Assembly: GCA_964016885.1 (NCBI GenBank)
Contig: OZ024741.1
Coordinates: forward strand, 27,183,384-27,247,383
Reading direction: 5' to 3'
DNA: 64,000 nt
Source: Eledone cirrhosa
Lineage: Eukaryota > Mollusca > Cephalopoda > Octopoda > Eledonidae
Shown here piece by piece: positions 8,456 to 19,260 of this stretch; positions within the stretch are counted from its first letter, which is position 1, and every line of letters begins with the position of its first letter. The notes beneath the pieces were generated by a model. It did no database searches and was not told the DNA's origin. It saw nothing but the letters and a program-made list of their open reading frames with translations. The translations under genes and the position numbers were made by a program.

Positions 8456-11400
8456 ATGGCTAACATAACCCTATCTCCTCCCGCCCGCCACCACCCCCAC
8501 CCTCCAAACGCAACCCAAAACTTCAGAGTTGGTACCATAAATGTAGGCACCCTAAAGGGTCGCGCTAACGAGGTTGTAGAAATGCTTGAACGTAAGGAGG
8601 TCGATGTTTGTTGTATTCAAGAGACCAGGTGGAGGGGTGGGTCTGCTAAATTCATTGAGGGTAAAAAACGATGTTATAAGCTTTTCTGGGTGGGAAACGA
8701 CGATGGGCTGGGTGGAGTAGGAATCATGGTAGCAGAAAAGTGGGCAGATAAGATAATAGACGTAAATAGAGTGAACGACAGAATAATTAAAATAAGACTT
8801 GTCCTCAATAGAACTACGGTGACAGTAATATCTGCGTACGCACCCCAATCCGGACTGCCCGGCACTATAAAAGACAGATTCTATGAGACACTGTTGCTAA
8901 CTACCTCCCAAATATCTGACAGTGACTATATAATTATTGCAGGCGACCTAAATGGTCACGTTGGACAACATTGTGACGGCTATGACGAAATCCATGGAGG
9001 CTATGGGTTTGGTACTAGAAATGAGGAAGGCTCCAGAATTCTGGAATACTGTGATGCAAATAACCTAACTATCTGTAACACTAACTTCAAAAAACGTGAC
9101 AATCACCTGATTACCTATAGATCCGGGGAACACACAAGCCAGGTAGATTATATCCTTACCAGAAGACGTGACAGAGTGTCTGTTGTAAACACTAAATCCC
9201 TCCCCCATGAAGAATGCACCTCCCAACATAGACTGATAATTAGCGACCTCATAGTCAGGACGAGACGCACCCGACAGCAGAAGAGGACTATCCTCAGGAG
9301 GAAAATATGGAAACTAAAGGACCCCACAGCCAGAAATAAATTTCAAAGCATATTACTTGATGCTTTCGACAGTAAGGAAGAGCATCTAGAATCGGACAAT
9401 ATAGAGGGACAGTGGAAATTTCTGAAAGCAAACCTGCTGTTGGCGACAGACGAAGTCTGTGGCTGGAGCAGGCCTGTAGGCAGGAGGAGAGTAACATGGT
9501 GGTGGAACAATAGGGTGGAGGGGTCAATTAAGGCCAAAAAGCAGGCTTGGAAAGTATGGCGGGATGGGGGAAGTAGAGTAGACTATCAAGTGGCCAGGAG
9601 GGAAGCTAGGAGAGAAGTGTACTTAGCAAGAAGGGAAGCTGAGGAAAGAAAGTTCAAGCATGTTCTACAACGCGATGACCAAAAACGTGAGGTGTTCAGG
9701 ATTGCCAGGCAATGCGTCAAGGAAAACCGTGATATTGTCGGGGAGAAGTGTGTACTTAACGATGATGGCATACTTGCCATCACCGACACTGATAAGAAGG
9801 TAGCTTGGAAGTGTCACTATGAAAGGCTACTAAATGAGGAGAATAAATGGGAGAAAGACAGTCTCCCCCTTATCGACCCGATAGAGGGACCAGCAGTGTT
9901 AGTCGAGGGGAGTATAATAAGTAAGGCAATCAAGGATATGAAGACTGGTAAGGCGGCTGGGCCTTCGGAAATAGTTGCTGAGATGCTGAAGGCATCTGGC
10001 ACGGTGGGACACACCATGGTCACCCGCATAGTTAACCAAGTCGTACAGAATGGGGTTGTTCCGAAGGACTGGCATAGCAGCATCATCGTTAACTGTTATA
10101 AGGGTAAAGGAGACGCCCTAGATAGGAGTAACTATAGAGGCATTAAATTAATCGACCAGGTCATGAAGGTCACGGAAAAAGTAATAGCGCAACTAATCAG
10201 AGAGAGAATTGATCTAGATGAAATGCAGTTCGGGTTTGTGTCAGGCAAAAGCACCACAGACGCTCTTTTCATAGTACGACAACTACAGGAGAAGTACCTA
10301 GCTAAAGGTAAACCCCTCTACTTAGCTTTTGTCGACCTGGAGAAAGCCTTCGACAGAGTCCCCCGCTCCATTATCTGGTGGGCTCTTAGAAAACTAGGCG
10401 TTGACGAATGGCTTGTGAGGGCTATACAAGCCATGTATAAAGAAACAGTCAGCAAGGTTAGAATTAACAACGAATATAGTGAAGAGTTTAGCGTAAAAGT
10501 TGGCGTCCATCAGGGCTCTGTTCTCAGCCCCCTACTATTTATTATTGCCCTTCAGGCTATAACAGAGGAGTTCAAGACAGGCTGCCCATGGGAACTCCTA
10601 TACGCAGACGACCTGACACTCATAGCGGAATCAATGGCCGAGCTAGAGAAGAAATTCCAAACATGGAAGCACGGCCTAGAGTCAAAAGGACTTAAAATTA
10701 ACCTGGCTAAGACCAAAGTTCTAGTTTGTAGGAAAGAAAACAAGGCGGCGGTCCCTTCTGGGAAATGGTCGTGCTCGGTATGTAGGAAAGGCGTAGGTAG
10801 AAACTCCATCTTATGTCCTAAATGCAAAGTATGGGTGCATAAAAGATGTAGTGGGATCACAGGTAAGCTAACTAAGAACATAGACTTTACATGTGGCCGG
10901 TGTTCTGGTGCAATAAGTAGCAGCAAGTGCCCACAAAATACTAGCTCTTTCAATTGCGCAGAGGGTTCTATAGAAATAGTGGACAGCTTCCGTTACCTGG
11001 GCGATAAAATCAGCAGTGGGGGAGGGTGCTCTGAAAGTACTGTAGCTAGAGTCAGAACTGGTTGGAAAAAGTTCAGAGAGCTTATACCACTATTAGCTGC
11101 TAAAGGGTTCTCCCTAAAAATGAAAGGCAGGTTGTACGATGCCTGCATACGAACAGCAATGTTGCATGGTAGTGAGACCTGGGCATTGTGTGCAGAGGAT
11201 ATACGCAGACTAGAGAGGAACGAAGCTTGCATGCTCCGCTGGATGTGTAACAGTAATATACGTGAACGGCAAAGCATAAACGAACTAAGGAAAAAATTAG
11301 AGATAAGAGGGATCAGATGTTGTTTACTCGAGAGAAGGCTGCGTTGGTATGGACACGTGATGCGCATGAAAGTCGATAGCTGTATTACAAAGTGCAGGGC

Positions 11401-11569
11401 AATAAAGATAGACGGTAGCCACGGAATAGGCAGACCTAGAAAAACATGGGATGAGCTGATAAACTCCGACCTCACACACTTACACCTTTCCAAGACAATG
11501 TCACTGGACCGTGACCTTTGGCGGTACTCAGTAACAGAGAAGACCCGCCTTGCCAGTAGGCATCTCTAA
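8456..11569 (+). CDS. LINE A ORF: AP endonuclease, reverse transcriptase, PHD-like zinc finger
   Basis: The single polyprotein (1,037 aa) would nick target DNA and copy its own RNA into the nick (target-primed reverse transcription). I chose the ATG at 8456 because the upstream Met at 8309 lies in the minisatellite. Endonuclease, about residues 22-265: INVGTLKGR, catalytic Glu56 in QETRW, SAYAPQSG, Asp164 in AGDLNGHVG, VDYIL and His258 in SQHRL, all intact. Basic linker, about 275-470. RT, about 520-765: FVDLEKAFDRV (Asp627), HQGSVLSPLLF, YADD at 716-719, INLAKTKV. At 773-816 is a Cys/His cluster (CSVC, CPKC, HKRC, CGRC) spaced like a PHD finger. The C-terminal region has FRYLG, LHGSETW and LRWYGHVMRM. 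No stops or frameshifts, so it could be active. Confidence 0.9.
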   Translation: MANITLSPPARHHPHPPNATQNFRVGTINVGTLKGRANEVVEMLERKEVDVCCIQETRWRGGSAKFIEGKKRCYKLFWVGNDDGLGGVGIMVAEKWADKIIDVNRVNDRIIKIRLVLNRTTVTVISAYAPQSGLPGTIKDRFYETLLLTTSQISDSDYIIIAGDLNGHVGQHCDGYDEIHGGYGFGTRNEEGSRILEYCDANNLTICNTNFKKRDNHLITYRSGEHTSQVDYILTRRRDRVSVVNTKSLPHEECTSQHRLIISDLIVRTRRTRQQKRTILRRKIWKLKDPTARNKFQSILLDAFDSKEEHLESDNIEGQWKFLKANLLLATDEVCGWSRPVGRRRVTWWWNNRVEGSIKAKKQAWKVWRDGGSRVDYQVARREARREVYLARREAEERKFKHVLQRDDQKREVFRIARQCVKENRDIVGEKCVLNDDGILAITDTDKKVAWKCHYERLLNEENKWEKDSLPLIDPIEGPAVLVEGSIISKAIKDMKTGKAAGPSEIVAEMLKASGTVGHTMVTRIVNQVVQNGVVPKDWHSSIIVNCYKGKGDALDRSNYRGIKLIDQVMKVTEKVIAQLIRERIDLDEMQFGFVSGKSTTDALFIVRQLQEKYLAKGKPLYLAFVDLEKAFDRVPRSIIWWALRKLGVDEWLVRAIQAMYKETVSKVRINNEYSEEFSVKVGVHQGSVLSPLLFIIALQAITEEFKTGCPWELLYADDLTLIAESMAELEKKFQTWKHGLESKGLKINLAKTKVLVCRKENKAAVPSGKWSCSVCRKGVGRNSILCPKCKVWVHKRCSGITGKLTKNIDFTCGRCSGAISSSKCPQNTSSFNCAEGSIEIVDSFRYLGDKISSGGGCSESTVARVRTGWKKFRELIPLLAAKGFSLKMKGRLYDACIRTAMLHGSETWALCAEDIRRLERNEACMLRWMCNSNIRERQSINELRKKLEIRGIRCCLLERRLRWYGHVMRMKVDSCITKCRAIKIDGSHGIGRPRKTWDELINSDLTHLHLSKTMSLDRDLWRYSVTEKTRLASRHL

Positions 11570-11923
11570 CAAAATACACCCCTCCCGCCGCCACCCCCAC
11601 CCCATCCACACCACCCCGTTCTATGTAAAGTTATGTTGGTGCCGCGCCATCCAGGCCGAAACAAATGAGATCGTGTAGGTGTCACGACAAAAAAACACAC
11701 AGTCCACGCTGTAATGTGGCCGTGTAGGCAACACGGTAAAAACCTCCCAGACCCACACTGTAAATGTGGTTGGTGTTAGGAAGGGCATCCAACTGTAGAA
11801 AACCTGCCAGACAGTCCTATGCGAGCAAGACAATCACTCTTGCCTCAAGTGGGACTACCCCCGTCCAAACCCATGCAAGCGTGGAACACGGACGTTAAAC
11901 GTTGATGATGATGATGATGATGA
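11570..11923 (+). other. 3'UTR of the intact LINE A (subfamily A1)
   Basis: After the TAA stop comes a C-rich stretch, then GTAAAGTTATGTTGGTGCC, CCAGGCCGAAACAAATGAG, two related blocks of about 48 bp (each with CTGTAA-TGTGG and TGTAGG), the phrase GGTTGGTGTTAGGAAGGGC, CCAAACCCATGCAAGCGTGG, and a GAT repeat tail at about 11902-11923. The last ~160 bp recur in most SINE and LINE fragments of the window and are probably the RT recognition tail. Confidence 0.75.
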
Positions 11924-12155
11924 TGTGTGTGTGTCTGTAATATATATATATGTGTGTGTCTGTAATATATATATATGTGTGTGTCTGTAATATATATGTG
12001 TGTGTCTGTAATATATATATATGTGTGTGTCTGTAATTTATATATATATATATGTGTGTGTGTCTGTAATATATATATATATGTGTGTGTCTGTAATTTA
12101 TATATATATGTGTGTGTCTGTAATTTATATATATATATATGTGTGTGTGTCTGTA
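11924..12155. repeat. ~25-bp minisatellite, third segment
   Basis: About nine more copies of the unit at 5073, resuming directly after the LINE tail. The last unit ends at about 12155 in non-repetitive DNA, marking the right border of the original array. From 12156 to 12295 lies short unclassified sequence. Confidence 0.9.
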
Positions 12156-12295
12156 AACACAGACATTGAGAGACCCAAGGAATAGGAACATTAAATTATT
12201 CAGGAAGCAACCAAACTCTACAATAAACACATAACTGTACTGATGCAGTACAGGGTTAACAGCGACTGCATAAATATGTATATACACTGTTTCTT

Positions 12296-13470
12296 ATATG
12301 CACATTACCACAGACTGGAGAGTGGTGTAGAAGACTATATACACATTACCACAAACTGGAGAGTGGAGTAACATTTTATATACACATTACCACAAACTGG
12401 AGAGTGGAGTAACATTTTATATACACATTACCACAAACTGGAGAGTGGTGTAACATTTTATATACACATTACCACAAACTGGAGAGTGGAGTAACATTTT
12501 ATATACACATTACCACAAACTGGAGAGTGGAGTAACATTTTATATACACATTACCACAAACTGGAGAGTGGAGTAACATTTTATATACACATTACCACAA
12601 ACTGGAGAGTGGTGTAACATTTTATATACACATTACCACAAACTGGAGAGTGGAGTAACATTTTATATACACATTACCACAAACTGGAGAGTGGAGTAAC
12701 ATTTTATATACACATTACCACAAACTGGAGAGTGGTGTAACATTTTATATACACATTACCACAAACTGGAGAGTGGAGTAACATTTTATATACACATTAC
12801 CACAAACTGGAGAGTGGAGTAACATTTTATATACACATTACCACAAACTGGAGAGTGGTGTAACATTTTATATACACATTACCACAAACTGGAGAGTGGA
12901 GTAACATTTTATATACACATTACCACAAACTGGAGAGTGGAGTAACATTTTATATACACATTACCACAAACTGGAGAGTGGTGTAACATTTTATATACAC
13001 ATTACCACAAACTGGAGAGTGGAGTAACATTTTATATACACATTACCACAAACTGGAGAGTGGTGTAACATTTTATATACACATTACCACAAACTGGAGA
13101 GTGGAGTAACATTTTATATACACATTACCACAAACTGGAGAGTGGAGTAACATTTTATATACACATTACCACAAACTGGAGAGTGGTGTAACATTTTATA
13201 TACACATTACCACAAACTGGAGAGTGGAGTAACATTTTATATACACATTACCACAAACTGGAGAGTGGTGTAACATTTTATATACACATTACCACAGCCT
13301 GGAGAGTGGTGCAGCATACAACATGCACATTACCACAGAGTGGAGAGTGGTGCAGCATCCTATCTGCACATAACCAAATACTGCAGAGTGGTGCAGCATT
13401 TTACATGCACATTACCAAAGACTGGAGAGTGGTGCAGCATCCTTCCTATGCATTACCAATGACTGGAGAG
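12296..13470. repeat. 41-bp minisatellite with patterned variants
   Basis: About 28 tandem copies of a 41-bp unit (CACATTACCACAAACTGGAG followed by AGTGG-A/T-GTAACATTTTATATA). The central copies are almost identical, spaced exactly 41 bp, and differ at one site (A or T). The first copy and the last four or five (from about 13285) are diverged, as expected for array edges. No coding potential. Confidence 0.95.
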
Positions 13471-13530
13471 TGGTAATGAAATGATGAAAATGATAGAAAA
13501 ACTACGAATCCCAGCAACAGTATATATTGT

Positions 13531-13688
13531 ACTATAGTAGTAGCAGCAGCAGAGGCAATCGCAGTAGTAGTAGTACTAGTAGTAGTAGTAGTGGCAGTAG
13601 TAGTAGTACTAGTAGTAGTAGTAGTGGCAGTAGTAGTGGCAGTAGTAGTAGTGGTAGTAGCAGTAGTAACAGCAGTAGCAGTAGTAGT

Positions 13689-13723
<35 letters not shown>

Positions 13724-14305
13724 TCGTAGTAGCCTCAGTAGTAGCAACAGCAGCAGCTGCAGTAGAAACAACAGCAGCAGTAGTAACAACAACAACAACA
13801 ACAGCAGCAGTAGTAACAACAACAACAACAACAACAGCAGCAGTAGTAACAACAACAACAGCAGCAGCAGTAGTAACAACAACAACAACAGCAGCAGTAG
13901 TAACAACAACAACAACAGCTGCAGTAACAACAACAACAGCAGCAGTAGTAATAACAACAACAACAACAGCTGCATTAACAACAACAACAACAGCAGCAGT
14001 AGTAACAACAACAGCAGCAGCAGTAGTAACAACAAAAACAACAGCAGCAGCAGTAGTAACAACAACAACAACAACAACAGCTGCAGTAACAACAACAACA
14101 GCAGCAGTAGTAACAACAACAACGACAACAGCAGCAGTAGTAACAACAGCAGCAGCAGTAGTAACAACAACAACAACAGCAGCAGCAGTAGTAACAAAAG
14201 CAATAGTAACAACAGCAGCACTAGTAACAACAACAACAGCAGCAGTAGTAACAACAACAACAGCAGCAGCAGTAGTAACAACAACAACAACAGTAGCAGT
14301 TTCTG
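13531..14305. repeat. Compound AGC/AGT/AAC trinucleotide array
   Basis: About 770 bp of trinucleotides: the left third is mainly AGT and AGC, the rest alternates blocks of AAC, AGC and AGTAGT. All frames stay open on both strands because the units contain few stops, giving apparent poly-Ser/Asn, poly-Leu or poly-Ala/Val/Thr ORFs. I treat these as artefacts: there is no non-repetitive flanking coding sequence. Confidence 0.9.
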
Positions 14306-14423
14306 CTAGAAATAGCAGAGAATTTCCCTCAAACTACATGTTAATGTAGTCCAGAATATAAACTAACGAAGAGATGGCCATGGATGGCACTTGTTTGATC
14401 ATATGTCTACTGACAGAGCTGAC

Positions 14424-14615
14424 AGGTGGCTTAACAACAACTATATAGCAATTACAGCAACAACTATATAGCAATTACAGCAATAACTATATAGCAATTA
14501 CAACAACTATATAGCAATTACAACAATAACTATATAGCAATTACAACAACAACATAGTGTTAGCTACAACAACTACACAGGTGTAGCTACAACAACAACT
14601 ATACATTGGCAACAG
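14424..14615. repeat. Short tandem repeat of CAACTATATAGCAATTA units
   Basis: About six units, each with AACTATATAGCAATTACA separated by one to three extra CAA or CAATAA steps, grading into diverged copies with CTACACAGG and CTATACATTGG. Non-coding. Confidence 0.8.
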
Positions 14616-14790
14616 CAGTTGTAGTTGTTTAGCCCTAGGTCACAGCTAACCTATTTAAGCGCAGTTGTTGTTTAGCCCTAGGCCAAATCTAACCTATTTA
14701 ACCAGCAGTTGTTGTTTAGCCCTAGGCCAAATCTAACCTATTTAATCAGCAGTTGTTGTTGTTTAGCCCTAGGCCAAAGCTAACCTATTT
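14616..14790. repeat. ~45-bp tandem repeat, four copies
   Basis: Four consecutive units containing AGTTGTTGTTTAGCCCTAGG, then CCAAATCTAACCTATTTAA (with small changes). It follows the preceding tandem repeat directly, and the AACAAC-rich edge of that repeat is complementary to the GTTGTTG of this one. Confidence 0.85.
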
Positions 14791-14884
14791 GACCTATCAT
14801 TAAAAGCTTTCCAGTCGTGTTGATCCAGACATTAGTGGAGTATGTCTACATCATCTAATGTGCCGTTTCTTTTTATTGTGAGAG

Positions 14885-15190
14885 AAAGATAGAGCTTGGA
14901 CAAGTTGGGGAAGAAGCTGGGTTTAAGAGGAACCCGAGGTGGTGTGTAGGAGAGAAGACTGTGTTGGTATGACCGCTGGGTGAAGAAGTGCCAGGAAATC
15001 CCAGTGGAAGGAAGCCACAGTAGAGGTAGACTGAGGAAGACCTGGGCAGAGGTTGTGAGAGCTGACTTCAAATTGCTAAAACTCACAGAGGAGATGACGA
15101 AGGAACATAACATGTGGAGAGATGTTGTGCTGAGAAGGACCTGTCCAACACATGCAAGCGTGGAAAAACAGATATAAAAACAATGTTGAT
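14885..15190 (+). mobile_element. LINE B 3' end fragment
   Basis: Plus-strand C-terminal RT remnant: LGKKLG, then after a stop RRLCWYDRWVKKCQEIP, RGRLRKTW, and WRDVVLRRTCPTHASVE before a stop and a short tail. The open part runs 14980-15177. The tail lacks a long GAT run and merges with the tandem repeat that follows. It is the best-preserved LINE B coding fragment here. Confidence 0.75.
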
Positions 15191-15204
15191 GCTGAGTAAG
15201 GTGT

Positions 15205-16030
15205 GATTTGAGGGATATCTGGCTTCTATTTCTAGCAGGTCTGCTATAGTAACAATAGTAGCTCTCACCTTTCAATTTGTAAAACAATAACATGTGATTT
15301 GAGGGAAATTTGACTGCTATTTCTAGCAGGTCTGCTATTACCTTCCAATTTGTAAGACGAGAGAGAATGACTTGAGGGAAATTTGACTGCTATTTCTTGC
15401 AGGTCTTCAATAGTAATAATAGTAGCTATCACCTTTCAATCGAGGGAAATTTGGCTGCTATTTCTAGCAGGTCTACAATAGTAATAATAGTAGCTATCAC
15501 CTTTCAATCGAGGGAAATTTGGCTACTATTTCTAGCAGGTCTACAATAGTAATAATAGTAGCTATCACCTTTCAATCGAGGGAAATTTGACTGCTATTTC
15601 TAGTAGGTCTGCTATCACCTTCCAATTTGTAAGACAATAACGTGTAACTTGAAGGAAATTTGGCTGCTATTTCTAGCAGATCTGCTATCACCTCCCAATT
15701 TATAAGAAAATAAAATGTGACCTGAGGGAAATTTGGCTGCTATTTCTAACAGATCTGCAATAGTAGCTATCACCTTCCAATTTATAAGACAATAGAGTGT
15801 GACCTGAAGGATATCTGGCTGCTATTTCTAGCAGGTCTGCTACCACCTTCCAATTTATAAGACAATAAAGTGTGACTTGAAGGGAATTTGGCTGCTATTT
15901 CTAGTACGCCCATATTACAAAAATTGTGTAACATGGTCTGCATTATATGATGCATACCCCATACCCCCTTTTTAACAGTAGGGGTTTCATTTGAGTAATA
16001 TTTAGCTACTATTTCTAGTAAGTAAAGTAA
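15205..16030. repeat. Irregular ~60-90-bp tandem repeat
   Basis: About ten units carrying GAGGGAAATTTGGCTGCTAT, then TTCTAGCAGGTCTGCTA, a variable stretch, and ACCTTCCAATTTGTAAGACA. Starts lie near 15210, 15301, 15375, 15443, 15519, 15578, 15651, 15725, 15806 and 15880, with a decayed copy near 15985. A reverse-complement match to the unit core lies at 14308-14335 and a single diverged copy at about 36592-36625. Confidence 0.85.
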
Positions 16031-16069
16031 CCTTATAGAGGGTCCCTTGTAACTGTAATAGCAACAGTG

Positions 16070-16075
16070 GCAATT

Positions 16076-16115
<40 letters not shown>

Positions 16116-16155
16116 CAGCAGCAGCAGTGGTGGTGGTGGTAGTAGTAGAAGTAAT
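16070..16155. repeat. AGT/GGT trinucleotide tract
   Basis: Mostly AGT repeats with AGC and GGT interruptions, ending in GTAGTAGTAGAAG. Short, non-coding. Confidence 0.85.
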
Positions 16156-16257
16156 ATTATTGAACTGTATGGGCCAGAAAAGAGAGGGGAGAGGGAGAAG
16201 GGGAGTGTGTGACCACCAGAACAGAAGCAAATCAAATTGAATGAAATACAAAACAAT

Positions 16258-16269
16258 ATATATACAAAC

Positions 16270-16327
<58 letters not shown>

Positions 16328-16380
16328 GTGTGTGTATGTATGTATATGTATATGTGTGTATATATATGTGTGTATATATA
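16258..16380. repeat. TA dinucleotide tract with GT variants
   Basis: About 60 bp of nearly pure TA followed by TATGTATG/GTGTGTATA steps and a short A run, immediately upstream of the ACC array. Confidence 0.9.
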
Positions 16381-16414
16381 AAAAAAAAAGGGAATATTCA
16401 CTGGACACCTAACA

Positions 16415-17882
16415 CTATGATCACCACTACAACCACCACCACCACTACAACCACCACCACCACTACCACCACCACCACCAATACAACCACCATCACCACT
16501 ACCACCACCACCACCACCACCATCACCACTACAACCACCACCACCACCACCAATACAACCACCACCACCACCACCACTACAACCACCACCACCACCACCA
16601 ATACAACCACCACCACCATCACCACTACCACCACCACCACCACCACCACCACCAATACAACCACCACCACCACCACCATCACCACTACAACCACCACCAC
16701 CACCACCACCACCAATACAACCACCACCACCATCACCACTACCACCACCACCACCACCACCACCAATATAACCACCACCACCACCATCACCACTACAACC
16801 ACCACCACCACCACCACCACCAATACAACCACCACCACCATCACCACTACCACCACCACCACCAATATAACCACCACCACCATCACCACTACCACCACCA
16901 CCACCACCAATACAACCACCACCACCATCACCACTACCACCACCACCACCACCAATATAACCACCACCACCACCACCAATACAACCACCACCACCACCAC
17001 TACAACCACCACCACCACCACCACCAATACAACCACCACCACCACCACTACAACCACCACCACTACCACCACCACCACCACCACCACCACCACCACCAAT
17101 ACAACCACTACCAATACAACCACCACCACCATCACCACTACAACCACCACCACCACCAATACAACCACCACCACCACCACCACTACAACCACCACCACCA
17201 CCACCAATACAACCACCACCATCACCACTACAACCACCACCACCACCACCACCACCACCACCACCACCACCAATACAACCACCACCACTACAACCACCAC
17301 CACTACCACCACCACCACCACCACCACCAATACAACCACCACCACTACAACCACCACCACCACCACCAATACAACCACCACTACCACCACCACCACCACC
17401 ACCACTACCACCACCAATACCACCACCACCACCACTTATACCACCATCAATATCACCACTACAACCACCACCACTACCACCACCACCACCACCACCACCA
17501 ATACCACCACCACTTATACCACCATCAATATCACCACTACAACCACCACCACTACCACCACCACCACCACCACCACCACTACCACCACCACCACCACCAA
17601 TACCACCACTTATACCACCATCAATATCACCACTACAACCACCACCACTACCACCACCAACACCACCACCACTACAACCACCACCACTACCACCACCACC
17701 ACTTATACCACCATCAATATCACCACTACAACCACCACCACTACCACCACCACCACCACCACCACCACTACCACCACCACCACCACCACCATCACCACTA
17801 CCACCACTACCACCACCACCACCACCACCACCACCACCACCACCACCACCACTACCACCACTACCACCACCAACACCACTTT
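16415..17882. repeat. 1.5-kb ACC/ACT/ATC trinucleotide array
   Basis: Nearly pure ACC repeats punctuated at intervals by ACTACAACC, ACCATCACC and ACCAATACAACC, giving larger repeating blocks; the right part also contains repeated CTTATACCACCATCAATATC. The strand is open in several frames (apparent poly-Thr over 700 codons, or poly-Val on the other strand), which reflects composition. No other domain is attached. Confidence 0.92.
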
Positions 17883-17935
17883 ACTACAAGAAGCAACAAC
17901 AGTAGGCTCTCATTCTGATTCGTTCTGCTCCCTAC

Positions 17936-17937
17936 GT

Positions 17938-17973
<36 letters not shown>

Positions 17974-18200
17974 CTGTCTCTCCCTCTCTCTCCATCTCTC
18001 ACTCTCTCCCTCTGTCTCTCTCCTCTCTACCTGTCTCTCTCTCTCTCCATCTCTCCATCTCTCCCTCTGTCTCTCTCCTCTCTCCTCTTTCCCTGTCTTT
18101 CTCTCCCTGCCACTCTCTCACCCTCTGTCTCTTGCTCCTCCCTATCTCCCCTTTTGTTCTCTCTCTCTCTTTCTCTCCACCTCTTTCTTTTCCTTCTTCC
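17936..18200. repeat. CT-rich low-complexity tract
   Basis: CTCTCT runs interspersed with CTGTCTC and CCATCTC. It follows the ACC array after a short unique stretch. The apparent Ser/Leu-rich or Arg/Glu-rich ORFs over it are compositional. The 200 bp to its right are unclassified. Confidence 0.85.
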
Positions 18201-18422
18201 TCTTTTCTCACTATGCCCCACCCCTCCACCATGCTACACGTGCACCCCCCCTTTGCACCGCTCTGCACCGCTCTGCTCCGCTCAGCTCTGTAGTGCACAC
18301 AGCCACCATACGGAGTACACCGGCTGCAATTCTTACAACATATTTAGAATGACAGGTGGTTGTGGTTGTTGTCGTTGTTGTTGTTAGAATATATTATAAT
18401 ATAAGCAGCTATTGCAGCCTCT

Positions 18423-18472
18423 CTTTGCCTTCTTCTTCTTCTTCTTCTTCTTCTTCTTCTTCTTCTTCTTCT
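18423..18472. repeat. CTT trinucleotide repeat
   Basis: Around 13 uninterrupted CTT units (TTCTTCTTC...). Confidence 0.95.
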
Positions 18473-18525
18473 TTCTAACATACCTTCTGTTTAACTAAAC
18501 ACTCTTGAATTCATAATTAGCCTCC

Positions 18526-18562
18526 TTAATATATATATATATATACATACCTACATACATAG

Positions 18563-18615
<53 letters not shown>

Positions 18616-18654
18616 CCTACCTACATACATATATATATATATTATATATATACA

Positions 18655-18701
<47 letters not shown>

Positions 18702-18758
18702 CATACATACATATTTATATATATATATACACTCATACATACCTACATACATCTATAC

Positions 18759-18797
<39 letters not shown>
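18526..18797. repeat. TA/TACA dinucleotide tract
   Basis: Several long TA runs separated by ATACATACCTACATACAT-type steps. Confidence 0.95.
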
Positions 18798-19260
18798 ATG
18801 CTAAGTCAAACCACTATTTTGGGGGTGTTTCTGGGATAGTGTCCTTCTTTCATCTCCCTTTTTGTTGTCGTTGCCGCCCCACTCCCTCCCCTCCCTCTCT
18901 TATTGAGGTTTTCATGTAATCTTTACTTTTTTTTGTTCTTTAATTTAAACAAATTATTATTGTTATTGCTGTTATTGTTTTTGTTATTATTTATGTTAAA
19001 ATAACAGGACAACAACAACATAAAAACAACAATCATAATTTATAATAATAATAATAATAATAATTTATAATAATATTAATAATGATAATGATAATAATGT
19101 GAAGCATTGTTAATAAGAGAGGAAGACAAATGTATTCCAACTCCACCCACAGTCATATATTTCAATAACATCAACATCAACAACATTGTCAACACCCAAT
19201 ATTATTATCATCATCACAAGTAACAATACCATCATCATCATCATCATCATCTCCAAAACA
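18798..19260. other. Low-complexity AT-rich DNA, no gene seen
   Basis: TTATTG and AATAAT/ATC trinucleotide-like runs on both sides of a short, C-rich stretch (about 18870-18900). No ORF, SINE box or LINE tail recognised. Confidence 0.6.

Larger units (their letters stand above)
8389..11923 (+). mobile_element. Full-length-looking LINE A non-LTR retrotransposon
   Basis: An element of 3.5 kb inserted into the minisatellite: the array stops at 8388 and resumes at 11924. It has a very short 5' leader (67 bp), a single intact ORF (8456-11569), and a 354-bp 3'UTR ending in GATGATGAT. One long ORF with AP endonuclease plus RT, a short 3'UTR with small internal repeats and a microsatellite tail are features of RTE-like clades; the exact clade needs a phylogeny. 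Other copies (1585, 24889, 26564, 46200) are broken, so this is the youngest-looking copy here. The true 5' end may be slightly further upstream in complete elements. Confidence 0.85.

Noticed and set aside
13527..14349. Long ORFs (about 250 codons) of Ser/Asn, Leu or Ala/Val/Thr on both strands
   Set aside because: All follow from AGC/AGT/AAC repeats that lack stops in several frames; no non-repeat domain, start context or splice signals.
16237..18387. 716-codon plus-strand ORF and 345-codon minus-strand ORF
   Set aside because: Poly-Thr/Asn or poly-Val from an ACC array, with a TA tract at the start and a CT tract at the end. Compositional, not a gene.
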